In this document: piece after piece, positions 43,228 to 51,484 of the stretch
Numbering within the stretch: position 1 is the first letter of the stretch
How the letters are laid out: every line of letters begins with the position of its first letter
Origin: JANPPS01 sp964242575
GTDB lineage: Bacteria; Pseudomonadota; Alphaproteobacteria; Acetobacterales; Acetobacteraceae
Direction: 5' to 3'
NCBI GenBank assembly: GCA_964242575.1
Contig: CAXTCN010000005.1
Span: forward strand, 46,034-110,033
DNA: 64,000 nucleotides
Program-made: the position numbers and the translations under genes
Notes under the pieces: model-generated
Seen by the model: the letters and a program-made list of their open reading frames with translations, nothing else
Databases searched by the model: none
What the model was told of the DNA's origin: nothing

Positions 43228-44679
43228 TCAGGCCCAAAATGGGTCCTGCCGTTTGAACCGTTTCCAAGCCCGGCCGATGCTGGCCCGGGTGTCCGAGGCC
43301 CGCCCGGTCACGAACCCGGTCACCAAACCGGCGGCATAGCCACGCTCGGCCCGGCCCAGGTGCGACATCAGGTTGGCTGCGACGGCGCCGTCGTTCAACG
43401 CGCCCAGCTCTTCCTGCAAGGCCGCGAGGTGCTTCAGGAAGCGGCGGGTGCCCTTGTCCGGGAACAGCGGCTGGAAGAACTCGGCCGCATAGCGGAGCCG
43501 TTTGCAGTCTTTCCGCAACTCATGCAGGGCCTCGACGGGCAGGGTGGCGAGGCCACGGCCGGCGCGCCGCACTTTGCGCAAGCGCCGGGCCAGCACGGCG
43601 GCGGCGAATGCGGCGGTGTCCTGGCGCAACGCATCGTCGCCGGACGCTTCCCAGGGCCGCAACGCGGCTGCGCAGCCCAGCGCGACCTCAAGCTCATGGA
43701 ACGCCGTGCTGGCGAGGTGCGCGCGCAGTTCGGCATACGCTTCCGCCCGCTTGCGCCGTGCGGCGGATAGCAGGCCTTGGACCCGGCGGTCCTCCGGGAA
43801 CGCCTCCTTGACCTGGGCGCCGACGCCTTCCAGGAACACGTCCCAGTCCCGTGCGCCGCCGAGCCGGGTGGCGGTCTCGCGCAGCGCCGCGCTGAGCAGG
43901 TCCATCTCTGGACCGCTCGTTACAGACTTGAAGATGGACAGCGCCGACCGGAGCCGGCGGGTGGCGACGCGCATCTGGTGCACCGGCACCGTGGTGGCCC
44001 CAGCCGCCGCCTGTTCGGTCCAGTGCAGCATGGCGTCGAGCAACTGGCCGATGACTTGGGCGATGCTGTCGGTCAGCGCCTGGTCCGGCTGGAGCACCGG
44101 GGTGCCGAGATGACGCGGGGCAGGCTCCTGGCCGCGCGCGGCGGCGATGGCCTCGGCCGCGAGTGCCGCGCGCGGCACGGTGACCGGAACCGCCTGCGCG
44201 AGACGCATCGCCGTCTCGCGCAGGGCCGGCGCAGCGCCGGTCAGCGTGATGCGGCATACCGGACGATCAGCCGGAACGCCACGCAAATGGCCGTCGAGCA
44301 CCGTGAGCACGACCGCGTCCTCGGTCTGATTCGTGGCGGCTTGTGTGGCGAGGGTCCGGCGCTGGCCGCGGAAGCTGGCGATGGCGCCGAGCTCCGCTGG
44401 AGGGCCAGCCCGGCAATCATCGGGGCTATCGCCCTCGCTCAGCAGCGGCGCCGGGGTCATGGGCGGCCATGCCACGTCCGGGCTGGGCCGGAGCCGTTCG
44501 AGCCGCCAACGTCCGCTGGTCTCGGAAAGCGCTTCGGCCCGCGCCGCCAACGTGCCGGTCACGGTGTCGGACCACACCGTCTCCACCCGTGCGGGCCGGC
44601 CTGTCCGCTCCAGGAACGGCAGGCGGAACAGCGCCTCCAGGCCTTCCGGCCGCAGCGACAACTCCAGCGCGTGCGGCAC
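43228..44679 (-). CDS. CHAD-domain protein with degenerate CYTH domain
   Basis: 483 residues from GTG. The C-terminal half (about 205-460) is a CHAD domain, a helical bundle that binds polyphosphate; its two basic repeats are VHQMRVATRRLRSAL and LHELRKDCKRLRYAAEFF. The N-terminal half lies where a CYTH triphosphatase domain normally sits, but the ExExK signature is reduced to LELSLRP (E-x-S-x-R), so catalysis is probably lost. It sits 2 bases behind the SixA-like phosphatase gene. Confidence 0.87.
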   Translation of the reverse strand: MPHALELSLRPEGLEALFRLPFLERTGRPARVETVWSDTVTGTLAARAEALSETSGRWRLERLRPSPDVAWPPMTPAPLLSEGDSPDDCRAGPPAELGAIASFRGQRRTLATQAATNQTEDAVVLTVLDGHLRGVPADRPVCRITLTGAAPALRETAMRLAQAVPVTVPRAALAAEAIAAARGQEPAPRHLGTPVLQPDQALTDSIAQVIGQLLDAMLHWTEQAAAGATTVPVHQMRVATRRLRSALSIFKSVTSGPEMDLLSAALRETATRLGGARDWDVFLEGVGAQVKEAFPEDRRVQGLLSAARRKRAEAYAELRAHLASTAFHELEVALGCAAALRPWEASGDDALRQDTAAFAAAVLARRLRKVRRAGRGLATLPVEALHELRKDCKRLRYAAEFFQPLFPDKGTRRFLKHLAALQEELGALNDGAVAANLMSHLGRAERGYAAGLVTGFVTGRASDTRASIGRAWKRFKRQDPFWA

Positions 44680-44681
44680 GG

Positions 44682-45215
44682 CTACTCCGTCGTGCCCGGC
44701 AGGTCGCGCGGGCAGATGAACCGCACAAGCCGGCCGCCGCCCTCGTCAAGCGTGTGCCAAGGCCCGGTGATGGTGAACTCGGCCATGGCGCCGGACGGGT
44801 AGCTCTCGGTCAGCCGGCGCATGTCCGGGCTGTCGAACGACGCGGCCTGCGGTCCGGCCAGCGTCATTGCCAGCTCGTGCAGGCCGGGGTTGTGGCCCAC
44901 CAGCATGGCGCTCCGCACCGTCTCGGCAATGCCGCGGAGCGCCGCCAGCATGGTCGGAACGTCGGCGAGGTAAAGCGAATCCATCGGCTCGATCAGCGGC
45001 GTGTCGGGCCAGGGTTCCAGCGCCTGCATGGTCTGCAAGGTCCGCCGCGATGTGGACACCAAGATGAGGTCCGGCGCCAGGCCAAGCCCCTCCATGGCGG
45101 TCCGCATCGCGCTGGCCGCGACGTGCCCGCGGCGATTCAACGGCCGGGCATGGTCAGCGAGCTTGGGGTCGTCCCAGGATGATTTGGCGTGCCGGAGCAG
45201 GAGAAGTTGCCGCAT
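44682..45215 (-). CDS. SixA-like histidine phosphatase
   Basis: Small histidine phosphatase of 177 residues. The RHG-type motif reads LLLLRHAKSSW, the second histidine is in LVGHNPGLHELA, and the arginine in STSRRTLQTM. This short form acts on phosphohistidine proteins or small phosphates. It is co-directional with the CHAD gene, a pairing that hints at a shared phosphate or polyphosphate role. ATG at 45215 starts the homology. Confidence 0.88.
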   Translation of the reverse strand: MRQLLLLRHAKSSWDDPKLADHARPLNRRGHVAASAMRTAMEGLGLAPDLILVSTSRRTLQTMQALEPWPDTPLIEPMDSLYLADVPTMLAALRGIAETVRSAMLVGHNPGLHELAMTLAGPQAASFDSPDMRRLTESYPSGAMAEFTITGPWHTLDEGGGRLVRFICPRDLPGTTE

Positions 45216-45320
45216 AGGTTTGACACTGCCCCGGCCTGCGTCCGGTCGCAAGGCGGACGCCGCGGGTTGTGCGGACCGGCTTCAGCGCCACACTTGGGCA
45301 ATCAGGTTGGAGAACATTTT

Positions 45321-46034
45321 ATGACGGGACCGGTAGTGGTCGTGGGCACGGGGGCGATCGGCTCAGCCATCGCCCGGCGGGTAGCGGCGCGCGGCGATGC
45401 GCTGCACCTGGTTGGGCGGAACCCGGCCGAACTCGCGGCATCGCTCGGCGCGAGCTACGCCGTGGCCGACGTGCTGGACGAGGCGGCGCTGGCGGCAGCG
45501 GTCCAGGCAGCCGGGCCAAGCATTGGCGGGCTGGCGTTCTGCGTCGGCTCCATCGTCATGAAGCCGCTGAAGCGCGCGACATCCTCGGACTTCATCGACA
45601 CGTTCCGGCTGAACGCCGTGTCGGCCGCGTTGGCGGTCGCGGCGGCGGCGGACGCGCTGCGGGCGTCGCCTGGCACCGGCGTCGTGCTGTTCAGCACCGT
45701 GGCCGTGCGGTCCGGCTTCGCCAACCATGCCGTGATCTCGGCCGCCAAGGGCGCGGTGGAGGGGTTGACGGTGGCGCTTGCCGCCGAGTTCGCGCCGCAT
45801 GTGCGGGTGAACTGCATCGCGCCGAGCCTCACGCGGTCCGGCATCGCGCAGCCACTCACCGGCAACGAGGCGATGGCCAAGGCAATCGCGGCGCAGCACC
45901 CCATTCCGCGGCTGGGCGAGGGAGACGACGCCGGGTCATTGGCGGCGTTCCTGCTGTCGGCGGAGGCCGGGTGGATCACCGGGCAGGTGTTCGCCGTTGA
46001 CGGCGGCCGGTCCACGCTGCGGACCAAGGGCTGA
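45321..46034 (+). CDS. Atypical short-chain dehydrogenase/reductase lacking the catalytic Tyr
   Basis: 237-residue Rossmann-fold SDR with the nucleotide motif VVGTGAIGSAIA. In VLFSTVAVRSGFANHAVISAAKGAVEG the catalytic Lys is kept, but the Tyr four residues before it is Ile, and the Ser thirteen before that is Thr. The end WITGQVFAVDGGRSTL is normal for the family. GGAGA lies seven bases before the ATG. It ends three bases before the FeS-type photolyase gene. It may bind NAD(P) without normal reductase activity. Confidence 0.87.
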   Translation: MTGPVVVVGTGAIGSAIARRVAARGDALHLVGRNPAELAASLGASYAVADVLDEAALAAAVQAAGPSIGGLAFCVGSIVMKPLKRATSSDFIDTFRLNAVSAALAVAAAADALRASPGTGVVLFSTVAVRSGFANHAVISAAKGAVEGLTVALAAEFAPHVRVNCIAPSLTRSGIAQPLTGNEAMAKAIAAQHPIPRLGEGDDAGSLAAFLLSAEAGWITGQVFAVDGGRSTLRTKG

Positions 46035-46037
46035 GCC

Positions 46038-47576
46038 GTGGGCGCGCTCCGCATCGTGCTGGGGGACCAGTGCAGCCCTGGGTTGTCGGCGCTGTCCGAC
46101 CTCGATCCCGCCGCCGATGTGGTGCTGCTGTCCGAGGTGATGGGCGAGTGCACGTACGTGAAGCATCACCCGAAAAAAATTGTGCTGGTGCTATCGGCCA
46201 TGCGGCATTTCGCGGCGGCGTTGCGCAGCCGGGGCGTGCAGGTGGACTACGTTCAACTGAACGACCCGGCGAACACCGGCTCGCTGCGCGGCGAGATGCT
46301 GCGGGCGGTGGCGCGGCACCGGCCGGACCGGGTGGTGGCGACCGAGCCTGGCGAGTACCGGCTGTCCGAGGACATGCGGCACTGGCACGAGGCGTCCGGC
46401 CTGGAGACCGACATCCGCGACGACGACCGCTTCCTGTGCCGCATCCAGGAGTTCCGCGCCTGGGCGCGCGACCGGGGCGCGTTCCGGATGGAGTTCTTCT
46501 ACCGCGACATGCGCCGCCGCTACGGCATCCTGATGGACGACGACGCGCCGGCCGGCGGCAAGTGGAACTATGACCCGGACAACCGCAAGCCGCTGCCGAA
46601 GTCACTGGCGCCGCCACCAGTGCCGCGCTTCGCGCCGGATGCGATCACGCAGGAGGTGATGGCGCTGGTGGCCCGGACCTTCCCGGAGCACTTCGGCAGC
46701 GTGAACGGCTTCGCCTTGCCGGTGACAGGCCGGGACGCGCAAGCGGCGCTGGCCGACTTCGTGGCCAACCGGCTGCCGCAGTTCGGCGACTGGCAGGACA
46801 CCATGAAAACCGGCGAGAGCGCGCTGTTCCACGCGCTGATCTCGACCTCGCTCAACACCGGGCTGCTGAACCCGCTCGATGCCTGCCGGGCGGCGGAGGC
46901 GGCGTGGCGCGCGGGGCTTGCGCCGCTCAACGCGGTCGAGGGATTCGTGCGGCAAATCCTTGGGTGGCGGGAGTTCGTGCGGGGCGTCTATTGGCTCAAG
47001 ATGCCGGAGTACGGCCGGCTGAACAGCCTGGGCGCCACGCGGAAGCTGCCGTGGTTCTACTGGTCCGCCGAGACGCGGATGAACTGCCTGCACCAAGCCA
47101 TCAACGACACCCGCGCCCATGCCTACGCGCACCATATCCAACGCCTGATGGTGACCGGCAACTTCGCCCTGCTGGCCGGGCTCGATCCGGACGAGGTCGA
47201 TGAGTGGTATTTGGTGGTGTATGCCGACGCCTATGAGTGGGTGGAGATGCCCAACGTGCGCGGCATGGCGCTGCATGCCGATGGCGGGATCATGGGTTCC
47301 AAGCCCTATGCCGCGTCAGGCGCCTACATCAACCGCATGAGCGATTATTGCCGGGCCTGCCACTACGACGTGAAGGAGGTGCTGGGCGAGCGGGCCTGCC
47401 CATTCAATGCGTTGTACTGGGACTTCATCGGCCGCCATGCGGAGCGGTTCGGGCAGAACCCCCGCATGGCTATGCCGGTTCGCACGCTGGCAAAGATGGA
47501 TCCGGCCCGCGTGGCGGCGATCCGGGCGCAGGCCGCGGGCTTCCTGGCGCGGATGGACGCCGCGGAGACGGTGTAA
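46038..47576 (+). CDS. Prokaryotic FeS-type cryptochrome/photolyase (FeS-BCP, (6-4) photolyase-like)
   Basis: 512 residues of the photolyase-related family that repairs (6-4) photoproducts using FAD, a ribolumazine antenna and a [4Fe-4S] cluster. Four cysteines sit at residues 350 (MNCLHQ), 438 and 441 (YCRACHYD) and 454 (RACPFN). These are the cluster positions and numbers I recall for Agrobacterium PhrB. The opening LRIVLGDQCS is typical. GTG start, three bases after the SDR gene. A bidirectional terminator follows. Confidence 0.93.
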   Translation: MGALRIVLGDQCSPGLSALSDLDPAADVVLLSEVMGECTYVKHHPKKIVLVLSAMRHFAAALRSRGVQVDYVQLNDPANTGSLRGEMLRAVARHRPDRVVATEPGEYRLSEDMRHWHEASGLETDIRDDDRFLCRIQEFRAWARDRGAFRMEFFYRDMRRRYGILMDDDAPAGGKWNYDPDNRKPLPKSLAPPPVPRFAPDAITQEVMALVARTFPEHFGSVNGFALPVTGRDAQAALADFVANRLPQFGDWQDTMKTGESALFHALISTSLNTGLLNPLDACRAAEAAWRAGLAPLNAVEGFVRQILGWREFVRGVYWLKMPEYGRLNSLGATRKLPWFYWSAETRMNCLHQAINDTRAHAYAHHIQRLMVTGNFALLAGLDPDEVDEWYLVVYADAYEWVEMPNVRGMALHADGGIMGSKPYAASGAYINRMSDYCRACHYDVKEVLGERACPFNALYWDFIGRHAERFGQNPRMAMPVRTLAKMDPARVAAIRAQAAGFLARMDAAETV

Positions 47577-47604
47577 GGGCGCCGGCATCGCTGCCGACGC
47601 CCTT
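47575..47604. terminator. Bidirectional terminator hairpin
   Basis: AAGGGCG-C-CGGCA, loop TCGC, TGCCG-A-CGCCCTT gives a 12-pair stem with one mismatch, then TTCGTT on the plus strand. It starts inside the photolyase stop codon and lies just before the end of the convergent PhnA-like gene, so it can serve both. Confidence 0.65.
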
Positions 47605-47611
47605 TCGTTGG

Positions 47612-48571
47612 TTAGTACGACCCGGTAATCGACATCTCGCGCTTGGGCGTGCCGTATCCGCCGCCGAACCACGCGGCCAGCGCGCCCAGCGCTAGTGCGA
47701 AGAAGCCGGCGATTGCGCCCGTCGAAGTCGCTTTGCGCGCCGTGTCGGCTGCCTCCTTGGCCTTCTGTGCCGCATCGCGCGCCACCTGCTCGGCCTTGGC
47801 CTGGGCGTCGCGGTACTGGGTCTGTAGCTGGTCGAGGCGCGTGGTGGCCTCCTCGGGGCTGACGTTCGCGGCGCGCGCCAACGCGTTCACCGCGCGCTCC
47901 TTCGCCGCCGCCTGCGCGGCCTGGTCGCCGCTAGCGGCACTGCGCACGTAGGCGATCAAGCTGTCCTGCACGGCCTGCGGGTCATTGCTGTTCACCGCGC
48001 CTTGCACCTGGTTCTTCAGGTCCTGGGTCAACGATCCAGCCGGGTCGAGCGCCTGCGCGGCGCCTGGCACGGCCTGCGCAATCGCGCTGCCTGCGCCGCC
48101 GACCGCGCTGCCGACCCCGCGCGCCGCCGAGCCGACCGCGCTGAACGCGCCGCCTGCAAGGCCGCTGAGCGCCGTCGTGAGCAAGTAGAACAGCACCAGC
48201 GTGGCCAACGCCCAGGTGACCAGGCCATGCAGGCGGCCGGTGCTGTCGCGCGACGTGCCGCACAGCCGGCCCGCTATGGCACCACCGAGGAACGACGCGA
48301 CAATGCCGGTCAACGCGATCCAAACGGCGGTGGTGAGCGACGCGCCCGACGCACTCGGGTTATTCGATGCGTTGTAGGTATCGAGCGTGCTCAGGCCGAT
48401 GCCGATGCCGAGCAGGTTCAGCAGCAACTGCACCACAAGCGCAGTGACCACGCCGGCAAGGATCGCGCCCCAGGAGACGTGGTTGCGCAGCATGGTTCGC
48501 TGGTCGCTTGGTTGCACCTCGATGCGGCCGACAGCTTGCTGATTTGCGGGTGCGTTGGTGCTGTACGACAT
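47612..48571 (-). CDS. Membrane protein of the alphaproteobacterial 'PhnA-like' group
   Basis: 319 residues with membrane helices at about 30-55, 85-110, 125-150 and near 290-310. Between them lies an alanine/glycine-rich stretch and a long charged region at about 180-285 that should form helix or coiled coil (QTQYRDAQAKAEQVARDAAQ). It ends GGYGTPKREMSITGSY. Such proteins carry the label PhnA-like in alphaproteobacteria but have no tie to phosphonate use that I can support. GGAG lies seven bases before the ATG. Confidence 0.7.
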   Translation of the reverse strand: MSYSTNAPANQQAVGRIEVQPSDQRTMLRNHVSWGAILAGVVTALVVQLLLNLLGIGIGLSTLDTYNASNNPSASGASLTTAVWIALTGIVASFLGGAIAGRLCGTSRDSTGRLHGLVTWALATLVLFYLLTTALSGLAGGAFSAVGSAARGVGSAVGGAGSAIAQAVPGAAQALDPAGSLTQDLKNQVQGAVNSNDPQAVQDSLIAYVRSAASGDQAAQAAAKERAVNALARAANVSPEEATTRLDQLQTQYRDAQAKAEQVARDAAQKAKEAADTARKATSTGAIAGFFALALGALAAWFGGGYGTPKREMSITGSY

Positions 48572-48618
48572 GGGTTCGCTCCGGATGGCGGTTGTTCCGG
48601 TCAAAGCCGGATTTGCCG

Positions 48619-49302
48619 CTAAAGTTCCGCAGTGGGCGCTGGCAGGTCAATCCAGGACAGATGGCCGCCCTTGCCGGCGCCGGTATCGAGGAACACCGCC
48701 TGGCCGCCCGAAGCGCCGATGCGGCGGTATGGCCGTCCATCCGTGCTGCGCTGGTCGTGTCCGCAATAGACCGTCATGCCGGACGGGATGCGGTCTACCC
48801 AGCGCAGCACCCGCTCCGGATAGCCGTCCGGTTGCATGCGGCCGGTGGTCTCGCCAAACAGGGCGCGGGACAGCAGCGGATCGACCCGGCCCAGCGGCGG
48901 CGGCGGCGGCTCCGTCAGCATGGCGGGGTGGAAGCCGCCGTGCACGAAGGCGACCGGGCCGGCGGCGATCCAGGCTGGCGCGCGGCCTACTTCCAGCAGC
49001 GCCCGGGCGCGCAGCGGCTCATCAAGCTGGGACAACGTGGCTTGCAAGGCCGCGTCCATGCGGACGGCCTGCCCGGCCAGCGCCCGCCCGAGCTTGCGGT
49101 CGTGGTTGCCAAGAATGAACAGGCCGCGCCCGGCATCCAGCAGATCGAACATGAGCCGCAGCACCCCGGCGCTGTCCGGCCCATGGTCGCTGAGGTCGCC
49201 CAACTGGACAACGAAGTGGTTGGTCGCAACCGCTGCCGTAAAGGCGCGCACGTCGCCATGCACGTCCCCCACGATGCGGAGCGCTACGCCGGGAGGGATC
49301 AC
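48619..49302 (-). CDS. Calcineurin-like metallophosphatase (serine/threonine phosphatase type)
   Basis: 227 residues with the whole PPP-type metal site: RIVGDVHGD, VQLGDLSDHGPDS, LGNHDRKLG, AFVHGGFHP and VYCGHDQ. Size and motifs resemble the PrpA/ApaH-like bacterial phosphatases. The GTG start overlaps the CPD photolyase stop (GTGA), so it closes the repair operon. Substrate unknown; a damaged nucleotide or a phosphoprotein are both possible. Confidence 0.87.
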   Translation of the reverse strand: MIPPGVALRIVGDVHGDVRAFTAAVATNHFVVQLGDLSDHGPDSAGVLRLMFDLLDAGRGLFILGNHDRKLGRALAGQAVRMDAALQATLSQLDEPLRARALLEVGRAPAWIAAGPVAFVHGGFHPAMLTEPPPPPLGRVDPLLSRALFGETTGRMQPDGYPERVLRWVDRIPSGMTVYCGHDQRSTDGRPYRRIGASGGQAVFLDTGAGKGGHLSWIDLPAPTAEL

Positions 49303-50756
49303 GCGGCCTTGCTGCGGACGGTGCTGCGGTAGGCGTCGAGCGCCCGCTGCCGGGCCTCCGCGAGGTCCACGATGGGCTGGGGATAGGTGCCGCCCAGCAC
49401 CACGCCGGCGTTGGCCAACACCATGGCGGGAGCGGTCCAGGGCGCGTGCACGTACTTGTCCGGCAGGCGCGCAAGCTCGGGCACCCAAGCGCGCACGTAA
49501 GCGCCGTCCGGGTCGAACTTCTCACCCTGGCTCACTGGGTTGAACACGCGGAAGAACGGCTGGCTGTCGATGCCGCAACCGGCGATCCACTGCCAACTGG
49601 CGGCGTTGCTGGCAAGGTCCGCGTCCACCAGGGTGTCCCAGAAATAGGCCTCGCCGGACTGCCAGGACATCAGCAACTGCTTGACCAGGAACGACGCCGT
49701 AATCATGCGGACCCGGTTGTGCATCCAGCCGATGCGCCAGAGCTGCCGCATCCCCGCGTCCACGATCGGGATGCCGGTGCGGCCACGGCGCCAGGCCTGC
49801 AACGCGGCATGGTCATCGCGGAACGGCAGGCGGGCGAAATCGGGACGGAGCGGCTGCTCCGGCATGTGCGGGTTATGATACAGCAAGTAGGCCGCGAACT
49901 CGCGCCACAGGATTTCGCCCAGGAACACCTCAAGCCCGCGTCCGGTCTGTTGCGCGGCAGCGCGGGCCGTGTCCCACACCTGTCGCGGCGACAATTCGCC
50001 CCAGTGCAGGTGGGCCGACACCATGCTGGTGCCGGGCTGCCCCGGCAGGTTGCGGCCGGTGTCGTAGCCGTGCACCGCCTTTGACAGGAACGCGGCCAGG
50101 CGGGCGTGCCCAGCAGCCTCGCCGACTTCCCAGGTCTCGCGGAAGCCGCCGGCCCAGTCTGGCCGGGTCGGCAGCAGCTCCCAATCCTGCAACCGCTCAG
50201 ATGCTGTCGGCACCGTGGGGATACGGTCCGGGGCGGGCGTCGGAGCGCCAGGGTCGCCGCGGCCCCGCAGGGTGTTGGCGAACGGCGTGTAGATGCCATA
50301 GACGCCGCCGGTCTTGGTGCGGATGCCGTCTAGGTCGAACAGGGTCGCGGTGCGGTGCAGCCGCAGCTTGACGCCAACCGCATCCAGCGCGGTCGCGGTG
50401 GTCTCGTCCCACTGGCGCGCCCAGGGCTCGTGCATGCGTCCGGCGTGCACCTCCTGCGCGCCTACCTCCTGGGCCAAGGCCGGTAGCACGACCGCAGCGG
50501 CGCCCCGGCGCAGCACGAGCGCCGCGCCGCGCGCGCGCAGGTCCGCGCCGAGCGACGCCAGGCTGTGGTGCAGCCACCAGCGCGCCGCGCCGCCAAGCGC
50601 CCAGGCGCCCGCCGCGGCGTCGTCCAGCACATAGACCGCCACGACCGGGCGGCCCCCGGCCATCGCCGCTTCTAAAGCGCTGTGGTCGGCGAGACGCAGG
50701 TCTTGGCGGAACCAGATTAGGGCGGGGCTGGCGGAGTCGGGTTGGGCGTTGGTCAT
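49299..50756 (-). CDS. phrB: Deoxyribodipyrimidine (CPD) photolyase
   Basis: Light-driven repair of cyclobutane pyrimidine dimers. 485 residues with the N-terminal antenna domain (LIWFRQDLRLADHSAL) and the FAD domain: LSPRQVWD, EILWREFAAYLLYH, WMHNRVRMITASFLVK, and DADLASNAASWQWIAG. This is a class I photolyase. The start overlaps the pdeM stop by four bases. It is embedded between a DNA phosphoesterase and a metallophosphatase. Confidence 0.95.
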   Translation of the reverse strand: MTNAQPDSASPALIWFRQDLRLADHSALEAAMAGGRPVVAVYVLDDAAAGAWALGGAARWWLHHSLASLGADLRARGAALVLRRGAAAVVLPALAQEVGAQEVHAGRMHEPWARQWDETTATALDAVGVKLRLHRTATLFDLDGIRTKTGGVYGIYTPFANTLRGRGDPGAPTPAPDRIPTVPTASERLQDWELLPTRPDWAGGFRETWEVGEAAGHARLAAFLSKAVHGYDTGRNLPGQPGTSMVSAHLHWGELSPRQVWDTARAAAQQTGRGLEVFLGEILWREFAAYLLYHNPHMPEQPLRPDFARLPFRDDHAALQAWRRGRTGIPIVDAGMRQLWRIGWMHNRVRMITASFLVKQLLMSWQSGEAYFWDTLVDADLASNAASWQWIAGCGIDSQPFFRVFNPVSQGEKFDPDGAYVRAWVPELARLPDKYVHAPWTAPAMVLANAGVVLGGTYPQPIVDLAEARQRALDAYRSTVRSKAA

Positions 50757-51484
50757 TCGAGGTAGATGGGATTCTTCCCCGCCGCGTCCATAGCCGCCCG
50801 CGCCCGCGCGCCCGGCGAAGTCTGCGCCAAGGCAAAGCTGAACAGCCGATCCCGCCCCAGTAAAAATGCGCGCCCGTCACGCTGGAACAGCCCGGCGATG
50901 GCCGGGTGCCACAAATCCAAGCCGCCGGCGTAGGCCCCCAAAGCCGGCAGCATGAGCCGCCGCGCGTCCGAGACAAAGCACGGCCGCGTCACCGGCCCGG
51001 CCCGGGTGGTGACGCTGGCCTTGGGATGGTGGTGCCCGCACAGCTCGCCAACCGCGCCGGGTTGGGCCTGGTGCCTGAACACCAGCGGACCCTCCGCCCA
51101 GGCGTCCACGACCGCGCCGCCGAGGCCGGCTGGCGGCACGGGATCGTGGTTGCCGAGCACCCAGACCCAGTCCGTCTCCGTCGTCATGGCCCGCAGCCGC
51201 GCTGCGTCGCCGGGGAGCATCCGGGTGGAGCCGTGGGCATCGTGGAAGCTGTCACCCAGCGCCACGACCCGCCGCGGACGCCAGCGCCGCAGCAGCAACG
51301 CCAGCCGGTCCAGCGTCACGCCCGTGTCCCAAGGCGGCACGAGGTGGCCGCGCGCCGCCGACGCCGAGCCTTTTTCCAAATGCAGGTCCGCCACCGCCAA
51401 TAGGTTCGCGGCCGGCCACACCACAGCGCCGAGCGGGTCTAGCAACAGGCGTTCGCCCCGGAAATGCAGCGGCGCGGCGCTCAA
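50753..51484 (-). CDS. pdeM: Ligase-associated DNA damage response endonuclease PdeM
   Basis: Metallophosphoesterase of 243 residues of the PdeM group, known from the ligase-associated DNA damage response operon. Metal motifs: VADLHLEKG, VVALGDSFHDA, VLGNHDPVPP and LCGHHHPKA. It overlaps the helicase gene upstream and the photolyase gene downstream by four bases each. By family it cleaves nucleic acid ends or 3' phosphates. Confidence 0.92.
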   Translation of the reverse strand: MSAAPLHFRGERLLLDPLGAVVWPAANLLAVADLHLEKGSASAARGHLVPPWDTGVTLDRLALLLRRWRPRRVVALGDSFHDAHGSTRMLPGDAARLRAMTTETDWVWVLGNHDPVPPAGLGGAVVDAWAEGPLVFRHQAQPGAVGELCGHHHPKASVTTRAGPVTRPCFVSDARRLMLPALGAYAGGLDLWHPAIAGLFQRDGRAFLLGRDRLFSFALAQTSPGARARAAMDAAGKNPIYLE

